Below, in pieces: positions 1-7,966 of a DNA stretch of 64,000 nt. This DNA comes from Blastocatellia bacterium (GTDB taxonomy: Bacteria > Acidobacteriota > Blastocatellia > Chloracidobacteriales > JADJPF01). Position 1 is the first letter of the stretch; each line of letters begins with the position of its first letter. The stretch covers positions 62,001 through 126,000 of the forward strand of contig JADJPF010000010.1 in NCBI GenBank assembly GCA_016713405.1, read 5' to 3'. Made by a program: the position numbers and the translations under genes. The notes under the pieces are model-generated. The model saw nothing but the letters and a program-made list of their open reading frames with translations. It had not been told where the DNA came from and did not search any database.

Positions 1-2215
1 TAAAAATATTATCTCGACTATCACTAACAAATGTTCCAGAGACACGACCTAATTTAACAGGTGTTTCATTACGCCTTAGTATTATGTTATTAACTCTTAA
101 GTCAAATACATTTACATCCTCAAATGTATAGCGTAAAAAAACATCTGTTTCTTCATTAATTTGTCGCTCTATTTGGAGTAGAGCAGTAAAACGACGAGAA
201 GTAAAGCTAGTATCTTTACGATTCCGATAAAAGAAAACTAATAAAGGGTTAATAGGCAAACCAAAAGGTTTAGGGAAAAGGTAAGATATTTGACCCAGTT
301 GCTCACGTGGGCTTGCCCTTAAGGTTAATGTACCGGTTTGAAGTCGTCCTAGTAAATTAACATTAGAAATTTGCAGTAGTCCCCGCGCTCCATCTTCGCT
401 TTGATAGCCAAAGCCATAAGTTAGCGTATAAGCCATAGATTCGGCAGTTTCTACAAACACATCATGCAAAGCACGGTTTCCATCACGTGAAATTAGCTCG
501 CTATGAATTTGAGCAGACTTAAATGCTCCTGTTGCATAAAGTTGCTGTTCGCTTTTGCTAAAATCATCTCTTTTTAAGAGGCCATTTTCTTGGAAAGTAA
601 GATATTTTTTAATGTATTGTTCTTTAGCACGTCCACGATTATTAATAACAACACGGTTAATTACAACTTGATCACCTTCCTGGATATTAAATTTAATTTT
701 AATATTGCTTTCATCAATATTTTCTACTTGAACAGTGACTTGTGCTTCGGCAAAGCCTTTTTTACTATAAGCATTTAAGATAGCTTCTAGGTCTTCATTT
801 AGCCGAGAACGAGAAAAATAATCAAGTTTTCTTTTTGGTAACATACTAATGAAATCTTCATCAGTAAAGATTTCATTTCCAACAAAAGAGCGTGCTGCTA
901 TAGAAACTCTAGATCCTGTTTCTACAACAAAAGTAATTATCAAATTTTGGTTATTTGGCGATACTCCTAAACGTCGCTCTGTTACTTGTGCGTTGATGTA
1001 GCCTAAAGCTTTTAATCTATTAGAAATAGTTTCGCTATCGCTCTTAAGAAAATCTTGGCTAGTGATACCACGAGCAGAAAAGGCTGCTTTACGGGATTTT
1101 AGAGTCTCAGCAATGTCTTCTAATGTAAATTCATTTGTACCTATTAATCTTATATCTGATACTCTATAGCGTTGACCACGATCTACAGAATAAGTAATTT
1201 CTGAATTGTCTAAATCAATATCTTGCTTATTACTTTCAATAAGAGCAAAAAAATAGCCATCTTGTTGAACTAGCTCAAGTAAGTTTCTACGACCTTCTTC
1301 TATAGTAAAATCGTCAATTCCGCCTTGACGAAACATTGGAAGTATTTCACGAAGTTTGCTATTAGAAATGTCTAAACCACTTACTGAAACCGTAGTTTTT
1401 GGGCCAGAATTTATAGCTAAATTTACTTTTACTGTGTTGTTATCGCTATTATAGCTTATTTGTGGATTACCAATTTCTGGGTCAAGATAGTCTGATTGTA
1501 GGTGTCGCTTACGCAGTAAATCTATGTCTTCCTGTAAGCTAATTTGTGAAAATGGGCTTCCTTGTTGAGTTTTAAGCAGCGGTATTAAAGAAAAAGGATC
1601 AAGTTTTAAGTTTCCTGTAAAAGTTAGTGGTTCTGAAACTATAGCACGGCTACCTGCTAAAATTTGAAAATCTATATTAGCTCGTTCCTTGCTTTCATCA
1701 GGTTGTATGCTAGTGTTTATTGCTACTTGAAAGTAACCAGCATCTTGAAAAAATTTTACTAGACTTTCAGCCGACCTATCTATATTTGGTTGTGAAACTC
1801 GGCTACCTTCTTCTAATCCAATGGTACGCAAGCGTAAATCTGTAGCAGGGAAAACTTGATCACCAGAAAAAGTTATTTGGTCAATTCGTAACTGTCGAGT
1901 AATAAGAAAAGTTAAAACTAATCCTTCAGGCGTTGGGCTTGCTTCAATTGCTACTTCAGCAGCACGCCCAGATTTATAAAGCTTTAGTATAGCTTCTCGC
2001 ACTTTTACAGCAGAATAAGGTTGATTAGGATATAAATTGATAATATCTCGTAGTTCTGCCTTTTCTTCTTGATCCTTAAAAGTGCTTTTAAATTTAATTT
2101 CTATTTTAGAAATTCTACTATTTTCTAAGGATTGACAAAAAACTATTGCTGGCAGGGAAATTAGCCAAAATAAACAAAATAAATAACATAAAGATTTGCT
2201 TATTTTAAGATACAT
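1..2215 (-). CDS. Omp85 outer-membrane assembly protein (BamA/TamA-like), partial
   Basis: The minus-strand frame is open from an ATG at 2215 to the window edge (738 codons, no stop), so the C-terminal part of the barrel lies outside. The N-terminus is a signal peptide (hydrophobic YLFCLFWLISLPAIVF, then CQS). About seven successive beta-alpha-alpha-beta POTRA-like modules follow (roughly residues 31-585), marked by strands such as LRIDQITFSGD, YRVSDIRLIGTNEF and VVINRVVINNRGR. Barrel strands follow (YTLTYGFGYQSEDGARG, then TFVSDSRDN). Omp85 proteins insert or export beta-barrel proteins in the outer membrane; BamA usually has five POTRAs and TamA three. It lies 17 bases downstream of tamB on the same strand, which favours a TamA-like role in a translocation and assembly module. 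BamA itself cannot be excluded because the rest of the gene is missing. Confidence 0.9.
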   Translation of the reverse strand, partial: MYLKISKSLCYLFCLFWLISLPAIVFCQSLENSRISKIEIKFKSTFKDQEEKAELRDIINLYPNQPYSAVKVREAILKLYKSGRAAEVAIEASPTPEGLVLTFLITRQLRIDQITFSGDQVFPATDLRLRTIGLEEGSRVSQPNIDRSAESLVKFFQDAGYFQVAINTSIQPDESKERANIDFQILAGSRAIVSEPLTFTGNLKLDPFSLIPLLKTQQGSPFSQISLQEDIDLLRKRHLQSDYLDPEIGNPQISYNSDNNTVKVNLAINSGPKTTVSVSGLDISNSKLREILPMFRQGGIDDFTIEEGRRNLLELVQQDGYFFALIESNKQDIDLDNSEITYSVDRGQRYRVSDIRLIGTNEFTLEDIAETLKSRKAAFSARGITSQDFLKSDSETISNRLKALGYINAQVTERRLGVSPNNQNLIITFVVETGSRVSIAARSFVGNEIFTDEDFISMLPKRKLDYFSRSRLNEDLEAILNAYSKKGFAEAQVTVQVENIDESNIKIKFNIQEGDQVVINRVVINNRGRAKEQYIKKYLTFQENGLLKRDDFSKSEQQLYATGAFKSAQIHSELISRDGNRALHDVFVETAESMAYTLTYGFGYQSEDGARGLLQISNVNLLGRLQTGTLTLRASPREQLGQISYLFPKPFGLPINPLLVFFYRNRKDTSFTSRRFTALLQIERQINEETDVFLRYTFEDVNVFDLRVNNIILRRNETPVKLGRVSGTFVSDSRDNIF

Positions 2216-2232
2216 AACAAATTTGTCATTAT

Positions 2233-5200
2233 TTAGAATTTTTTGCGAAAACGGACATCAAAGCCATATGTCCCATCTTGTTCACGTGTGCCAATTATAG
2301 AAACATTTCGGTTAACTTGGTATTCAACTACTACAATTTGTTCTTGTCCAGTTGTTATATTAGTTGAATAAGTTAAGGAAAGATTTTTAGTAATACGACG
2401 ACCTAAAGTAATTCTAGCTGTTGGGTTTGAACCTCGGCCAGCAATTAAAGGGTCTATTTGAAAGCGATTTAACCCAAAAAGCTTATCTGTTCTTTGCTCT
2501 ACTTTTTGAGATAAAGTTTCAGAGAGTAAACCAATAGCAGGGCTTAGCCGAGTTTGTGAATCTAGGGCTTGCGCACTAGTTCCAGGCGGTAATAACTGTC
2601 CAGTAGTGATTAGAGAAATAATGTCCGGCTGTGGTAAAGCTGGTTCAGAACGAATTAGAGTATTAAAACGGTTTAATGTTCCAGCTAAATTTAAGATTAT
2701 TTGATAGCTTCTTATATTTGTATCAGCTTCAATATCAAAGCGAAGTTGTCCATTACGGGAATTAGGAAAATCTACAATTCCACGAGTAATATTATAACGG
2801 TCACTTCTTAAAAATAATGTTCCTCGTGTAATAGTTGCACGTCCAGAAATTATTGGGTTATTTAATGTTCCAGTAACTTTTAATGCTCCACTTCCTACCA
2901 TTTCAGCTACATTATTATCAACAAAAATACTATCTTGAGCATTAACATTAAGGTTTAAGTTTAAGCTATCACCAAAGCTAAAAGATGTTAAATCACCTAT
3001 GGAAAAAACAAAATTTGATGCAATTAACTTAGCTAAATCTACATCTTCTCTATATTCAGAATGACGAATATTTATACGTCCACTTAGCAGTTGTACGCTA
3101 TCGCTACCTTGGAGCAAAAGTTCAGTATCTACAATAGAACGAACGGTTTCAGGATATTTTATTGCTACACCAGCAGCAGAAACATTAAGACGTAATCGGC
3201 TAGGACGTAATTTATCAAACAACAACCCGCCATTAACTTTAACCTGTCCACCATTTGCTTTAGCTGTAAAGTTATCTAACAAAGCACGCTCATTAGAAAA
3301 AAGTATTTGTCCCGCACCATCTTGTAATGTAATAGGAGAGTCAATATAACGAACAGCAATATTTTTTAGACTTGCAGAACCTGTTAAATTTGTCCCATTA
3401 GTTATTGCAGCATTAAAACTAGCTGTTCCATTGATGAATAACGATTTAGAGATTGTATTAAGTAATCTAAGGTTTAATTCTCCTGATAACTTTAAGGTGT
3501 TATTTCCACCTCCAACCCGACCAGACACACTAAAATTAGTTTTGTCACCTTTTAAGTTAAATTTTGTAAACACTAAGCGGTTTAAGCCTGCTTCAAGCAG
3601 TATTGGCCCTTCATTAACCACTTCATAAACATTTTCTTCATCTCCACTAGTTTTAACTTGAACGGCTAAGTTGCTAACATCAACTAAAACTTTAATTTTG
3701 CTTAAACTTAAACCTTCATCTGTAGAAAGTGGCCCAGCTATTTTTAATGCTCCTGTTGCAATTGTTTCTAATCTAGGTGGTACAGTTGTAAACAGTGCAA
3801 GAAGTGGAAGCAGGGAATCATTTTTTAAGTCAATTTGTGCTTCTAAAGGTAGATCGTCTGATAATGTAACTTTTCCATTCATCTGATAAGGACGATTTTG
3901 ATAATTAGTTGTTAGCTTTAAGTTAGCAATACCTTCTTTTGCTTGGCTTGTTAAGCTTAAATTCTTTAACGGTTGATTGCCTAAAAATATTTCTTTGCTT
4001 TTTAGAGATAAATCAAAGATAGGATTATTAATATTGCCTTGACCGCTAATATTTACTGCAACTATACCGCTAAGAGGCGTAGATTGTTGCTCTAAAGATT
4101 TAGAAAAACTTAAAAGATTTAAGTTTTGACTATTTAGATCTACTTTGTAGTTTTTACTAGGTATATGATAACTTGCTAAACCTGAAATTGTGCCAGAAGG
4201 CAAATCTAAGTTTATACGGCTAAAATTTATTGATTGGTTTTCTACTGCAAATTTAACTGCTAAATTACGAAATGAAGCATTAGGATGAGAATTCTTTATA
4301 GTTAAATCTAAGTTTCCTAGGAATTTGTTTAAGTCTATTGCTTTTTTAGCTGCTAAATCTCCAAAACTTGGCAGTCCTGTTAGTGAAACTTCTCCGTTAA
4401 TTTCTCCAGCTAGATTTTTTAATGCTGATAAAACATAAATACTTGCAGAGGAACCAGATTTTAACGCTTGGTTTCTAGCTGCTTTGATTGCATTTTGGGA
4501 AATTAGGAATTTTTGAAATTTTAATTTTGCTAAAGTGTTGCTATCTGCTACCAAACTAGTAGACAAGTTGACCATTGCTTGGCCGCCAGACTTTTGCCTT
4601 AAAATTCCTTGATTAATACTAAGTTCTTTCGTTTGATAATTTATGCTACCCTGAAATTGTCCTATTTCTTCATTAGCAGATAAAATTTCCTCTACAAAAA
4701 CATCTCCTTGAATATTTGGAGAATTTGCTAGACCTGTTAACTTACCATCAAAAGTAACTTTTCCAGATAAAGAAATTTGGTTATTGTCTTTAGGTAGGAA
4801 ACTTAAACCAAATAGACTAACTAACTCATTTGTTTGCTGAATATTAGTTGTTTCAAATTTAGTTACTAAATCAATGTTTTTATTTATTAAAGAAATGTTT
4901 CCAGAAGTATTTATATTTGTAGCGTCATTGTTGATAATAGCTTTTTCTAGTAAGACATTATTTTTATTTAATTTAGCAACAAGATTTCCTGTTAGAGGAA
5001 TTTTTAAGTTATCTTTTGTTAAAGTATCAAAATTAGCGGTTAGTTCTCCTGATAGGGAATTGATGTTAGTTTCTAACCAAGATAAATCTACACTAGCATT
5101 TAATTTTCCTGTTAATGGAATAGTTAGATTATTTTTAGCTATTAATTTGCTGATACTTACAACATCTAAATTATTTAATTTGGCTTTTAACTCAGAATTA

Positions 5201-6309
5201 CTATTATTTAATGCTAGCAAAATATTCCCATTAACATTTCCACCTAAAGTAGTTAGAGAAAAGTTTTTTATTTCTATTTGGTCTTTAGTGGCCTCTAAGT
5301 CTTGGCTTTGGAAAGCTTTTACTAAAATTTCTTTATGTTGTAGTTGAGCTAATTTAATTTCTCCAGAAAAAGCACTATTAGCAAAATCGCCTGTTATTTC
5401 TAGGTCTTGGGCAGTTATGTCAGGTGCAGTAAATTTTGGTACTTGGATTTTACCTTGAAAACGATAATCTAGTTTTTCACCTTCAACCACTGCTTGTAAA
5501 AGGGCTTGACCTGTAATGTCAGGTAGTGAAGAAACAAATTTAGAAGTTTTTTGTAAGTCTAAATCAGCCGAAACTTGCAAGTTATATTTTAAGCTTTGCC
5601 AATTTGATACATTACCAGTAATTGTTGATGAAAAAAGGTTAGTTGCTAATTTTAGTGCTTGAATTTCTGCTCTATCAGATAATATTTTTGTCTGTAAATT
5701 AAGTTTGGTTAAATTAAGCTCTTTATCTTGATACTTTAATGAGCTATTTTCTGTAATTAAATTAATTTGATGCCCAGAGTCCTTATTGATTAAAGCATTT
5801 AATGTAAAATTTTTAAGCTCTCCTCCAAAACTAACTCGCTCGTCTTGATAAATTATTGCACCACCACGAATTGTTGTTGTTAGACTAGAGATAAAAGAAT
5901 TTTCTTGTTGTTGGTTATTAGGTGGACGAATCTGAGAGAAATTAGATTTTCCTTCGCTGTCAAATTTAACAAAAATTTCTGGTTCATCAACTACCAAATC
6001 TTGTAGTTGAAACTTTTTACTAAAAAAACTAATAACTTTAATTTTTAAGAATACTCGTTGAGCAGTAAAGATTGTTTCTTTGCTTTCACAAGTTTGAATC
6101 TTTAATTTATGTACTTCAGCCTGGAAATTTAATGGATTAACTTCTAAATCACCTGTTAAGCAAAGGTTATATTTTACTAATTCTTGGTCTAATCGCTTGC
6201 TAATCCAGTTGCGAAAACCATTTCCTTGTAACCAAAACAGCAAACATAAAGCAGCCAAAGGAAAAATTACTGCTAGGACAAGAAAAAGGCGGAAAATAGT
6301 TTTGCGCAT
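2233..6309 (-). CDS. tamB: TamB-family translocation and assembly module protein
   Basis: The product has 1358 residues. It has one N-terminal membrane anchor (residues about 5-27, LFLVLAVIFPLAALCLLFW) and then an almost uninterrupted run of short beta strands of the AsmA/TamB (DUF490) type, as expected for a periplasm-spanning hydrophobic groove. The C-terminal TamB domain (about 1030-1358) shows family features such as SGRATITRGTLFLRSDRYN, a conserved LLPPGTSAQALDSQ-like stretch, and an end in FDVRFRKKF resembling a last outer-membrane strand. TamB proteins are thought to help lipid transport and autotransporter/barrel assembly between inner membrane and Omp85 partner. The next gene downstream is an Omp85 protein, so the pair forms a TAM-like operon. 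The start at 6309 gives the expected basic-then-hydrophobic N-terminus. Confidence 0.92.
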   Translation of the reverse strand: MRKTIFRLFLVLAVIFPLAALCLLFWLQGNGFRNWISKRLDQELVKYNLCLTGDLEVNPLNFQAEVHKLKIQTCESKETIFTAQRVFLKIKVISFFSKKFQLQDLVVDEPEIFVKFDSEGKSNFSQIRPPNNQQQENSFISSLTTTIRGGAIIYQDERVSFGGELKNFTLNALINKDSGHQINLITENSSLKYQDKELNLTKLNLQTKILSDRAEIQALKLATNLFSSTITGNVSNWQSLKYNLQVSADLDLQKTSKFVSSLPDITGQALLQAVVEGEKLDYRFQGKIQVPKFTAPDITAQDLEITGDFANSAFSGEIKLAQLQHKEILVKAFQSQDLEATKDQIEIKNFSLTTLGGNVNGNILLALNNSNSELKAKLNNLDVVSISKLIAKNNLTIPLTGKLNASVDLSWLETNINSLSGELTANFDTLTKDNLKIPLTGNLVAKLNKNNVLLEKAIINNDATNINTSGNISLINKNIDLVTKFETTNIQQTNELVSLFGLSFLPKDNNQISLSGKVTFDGKLTGLANSPNIQGDVFVEEILSANEEIGQFQGSINYQTKELSINQGILRQKSGGQAMVNLSTSLVADSNTLAKLKFQKFLISQNAIKAARNQALKSGSSASIYVLSALKNLAGEINGEVSLTGLPSFGDLAAKKAIDLNKFLGNLDLTIKNSHPNASFRNLAVKFAVENQSINFSRINLDLPSGTISGLASYHIPSKNYKVDLNSQNLNLLSFSKSLEQQSTPLSGIVAVNISGQGNINNPIFDLSLKSKEIFLGNQPLKNLSLTSQAKEGIANLKLTTNYQNRPYQMNGKVTLSDDLPLEAQIDLKNDSLLPLLALFTTVPPRLETIATGALKIAGPLSTDEGLSLSKIKVLVDVSNLAVQVKTSGDEENVYEVVNEGPILLEAGLNRLVFTKFNLKGDKTNFSVSGRVGGGNNTLKLSGELNLRLLNTISKSLFINGTASFNAAITNGTNLTGSASLKNIAVRYIDSPITLQDGAGQILFSNERALLDNFTAKANGGQVKVNGGLLFDKLRPSRLRLNVSAAGVAIKYPETVRSIVDTELLLQGSDSVQLLSGRINIRHSEYREDVDLAKLIASNFVFSIGDLTSFSFGDSLNLNLNVNAQDSIFVDNNVAEMVGSGALKVTGTLNNPIISGRATITRGTLFLRSDRYNITRGIVDFPNSRNGQLRFDIEADTNIRSYQIILNLAGTLNRFNTLIRSEPALPQPDIISLITTGQLLPPGTSAQALDSQTRLSPAIGLLSETLSQKVEQRTDKLFGLNRFQIDPLIAGRGSNPTARITLGRRITKNLSLTYSTNITTGQEQIVVVEYQVNRNVSIIGTREQDGTYGFDVRFRKKF

Positions 6310-6346
6310 ATTAACAATTTAACTTTATATTGTTAGTAAACTAAAT

Positions 6347-6378
6347 AAAATAATTAGCCAGAATTGGCTAATTATTTT
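6347..6378 (-). terminator. hairpin after the ribBA-type gene
   Basis: A 14-base perfect inverted repeat (6347-6360 with 6365-6378) and a 4-base loop sit between the stop of the ribBA-type gene (6419) and the tamB start (6309). The stem ends in a T-rich stretch on the minus strand, as in an intrinsic terminator, although the stem is AT-rich. Confidence 0.65.
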
Positions 6379-6418
6379 GATATCCCGGTTAGTTGTGGAT
6401 AGTAGGCTAAATAGTTGC

Positions 6419-6862
6419 TTATCGTTGCAACACACCTAATTTTTCAGGAAAAAACAAATTACTATAATTGCTAGTTTCTGATGGCTCTATAGTAATAGTC
6501 TCAATAATATTAATACCAAATCCTTCTAATGCTGTAAACCTAGTTGGATGATTAGTTAAAAGACGAATATTTCTTAATCCTAATAAATGGAGAATTTGCG
6601 CTCCAATACCATAATTTCTAGGGTTGCCATGTCGAAAATGAAAAGGATCATCAGTATTTTTAGCTTGATGCTCTGATAGCGCGTTTAAGTGTCGCTCTAT
6701 TTCATAGCCCATATTATTCATAGATAAATAGAGAAGTACCCCACAACCTTCTTCTGCAATAATCTCTAATGAACGATGTAGCCAAAAGCCCATTTCATCT
6801 ACTAAACCACCAAAAACATCGCCTAATAAACAATGTGTATGGACTCTTACTAAAATATTATC
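6419..6862 (-). CDS. degenerate GTP cyclohydrolase II-like C-terminal part of a frameshifted RibBA
   Basis: This frame continues the RibB frame after a shift in a five-A run (6863-6867); one missing A would join the two as EKKDNILVRVHTHC. It matches GTP cyclohydrolase II in general layout (LVRVH, LLGDVFGG, IIAEEGCGVLLYL, NYGIGAQIL, RLLTNHP, ALEGFGINIIE). Key residues are absent: of the three zinc cysteines only the first remains (HTHC), the usual RCDC is VDEM, and the usual RQEGRGIG loop is SMNNMGYEI. It therefore probably cannot open GTP. Known parallels are RibBX-type proteins, where a non-catalytic GCH-II-like domain is fused to RibB. An internal ATG at 6793 could start a shorter product. 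Confidence 0.75.
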   Translation of the reverse strand, partial: DNILVRVHTHCLLGDVFGGLVDEMGFWLHRSLEIIAEEGCGVLLYLSMNNMGYEIERHLNALSEHQAKNTDDPFHFRHGNPRNYGIGAQILHLLGLRNIRLLTNHPTRFTALEGFGINIIETITIEPSETSNYSNLFFPEKLGVLQR

Positions 6863-7596
6863 TTTTTCTCTATATCACCCATAACAAGGGCAAGGTGAGT
6901 TTCTCGGTTTAACTCATTATAAAAACTAATAGCTTGAAACCGTCCATAAATTGTTGGTACTTGGGCGGTTGCAGTGCGTCTTACTAAAACTTCTGTTTCC
7001 ATACGATAGCGAATCAAGTCGGCAACAGAAATAATTTGCAAATTATGGCGGGCAGCAAAAACTTCTAGGTGTGGCATTCTAGCCATTGTGCCATCATCGT
7101 CCATAATTTCGCAGATCACTCCAGCAGGCATTAGCCCTGCAAACCTTGATATATCAACGCTAGCTTCGGTTTGGCCTGGACGAATTAATACCCCGCCGGG
7201 CTGCGCTCTTAAAGGAAAAACATGTCCAGGACGTGCTAGATCATTAGGCTTAGTTTCAGGGTTAATTGCAGTTAAAATTGTAGTTGCACGATCTGCTGCT
7301 GAAATTCCTGTTGTAACACCTCGTTTAGCTTCTATGCTGACAGTAAAGGCTGTTCCCATGCTAGAAGTATTTTGGCTAGACATTGGCGGCAAATCTAATT
7401 CATCGCAACGCTGCTCTGTTAAAGATAGACAAATTAGTCCTCTACCTTCTTTAGCCATAAAATTAATAAGTTCTGGTGTGATTTTTTCTGCTGCACAAAC
7501 CAAATCACCTTCGTTTTCTCTGTCTTCATCATCAACAATAATAATTAGACGGCCTTGACGAATTTCTTCTATTGCTTCGGGAATAGTTGCTAGCAT
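6850..7596 (-). CDS. ribB: 3,4-dihydroxy-2-butanone 4-phosphate synthase part of a frameshifted RibBA
   Basis: DHBP synthase converts ribulose 5-phosphate to the four-carbon precursor of riboflavin. Seen: VDDEDRENEGDL near the N-terminus, RPGHVFPLRA, GVTTGISAADRA, and PAGVICEIMDDDGTMAR. Oddity: the conserved GHTEA, whose histidine is a metal ligand in RibB, reads GQTEA here (codon CAA). I chose ATG 7596 because MLATIPEAIEEIRQGR is the usual family start and a GAGG lies upstream; a GTG at 7635 would add 13 residues. The frame ends prematurely at 6850 just after a five-A run, and the next domain continues in another frame. No FMN riboswitch is visible upstream. The gene stands alone here without other rib genes. 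Confidence 0.8.
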   Translation of the reverse strand: MLATIPEAIEEIRQGRLIIIVDDEDRENEGDLVCAAEKITPELINFMAKEGRGLICLSLTEQRCDELDLPPMSSQNTSSMGTAFTVSIEAKRGVTTGISAADRATTILTAINPETKPNDLARPGHVFPLRAQPGGVLIRPGQTEASVDISRFAGLMPAGVICEIMDDDGTMARMPHLEVFAARHNLQIISVADLIRYRMETEVLVRRTATAQVPTIYGRFQAISFYNELNRETHLALVMGDIEKKIIF

Positions 7597-7735
7597 AGCT
7601 ATAAAATGCCTCAAAAATAAAAATTTCTTTGCCACAAGCCTAACATGCTTAATGTCTTAGCTTCAATGTAGTTAAGAGGTTAAGCCGATATATCAATTGT
7701 GCTTAATATTTTTCTTGTACTCAGAAAAATATTTT

Positions 7736-7793
7736 TGTCATTTATGTCATAGTTGCCAAAAGTGACATTAAAAGTAACGCCATTTTTGACATA
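7736..7793. promoter_or_regulatory. cluster of TGTCA/TGACA half-sites between divergent genes
   Basis: The 370-base gap between ribB (start 7596, minus) and the next gene (start 7967, plus) holds no gene. Within it TGTCA occurs at 7736 and 7745 and its complement TGACA at 7763 and 7787, forming nested inverted repeats (TATGTCA at 7743 pairs with TGACATA at 7787). This is what a binding site for a dimeric regulator can look like. No regulator is known, and in AT-rich DNA chance is not excluded. Confidence 0.3.
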
Positions 7794-7966
7794 TTTTTTA
7801 AGTACTTTAAGAAGGGGATTAAATTACTATTTAATTGTAAATAAAGAATTAATAAAAATATATTTTGTAATTTTATAGCAAAATTTATGAAATTAACTAC
7901 ATGGCATAGCTTTTGACTTGTTTGCTTTCAAATCGAAATAAATTTATTTTTTTAGGAGATAAAGCC

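Noticed and set aside
7895..7925. Sigma-54 promoter (TGGCA..TTGA)
   Set aside because: The spacing and the GC of the -12 element do not match the sigma-54 consensus.
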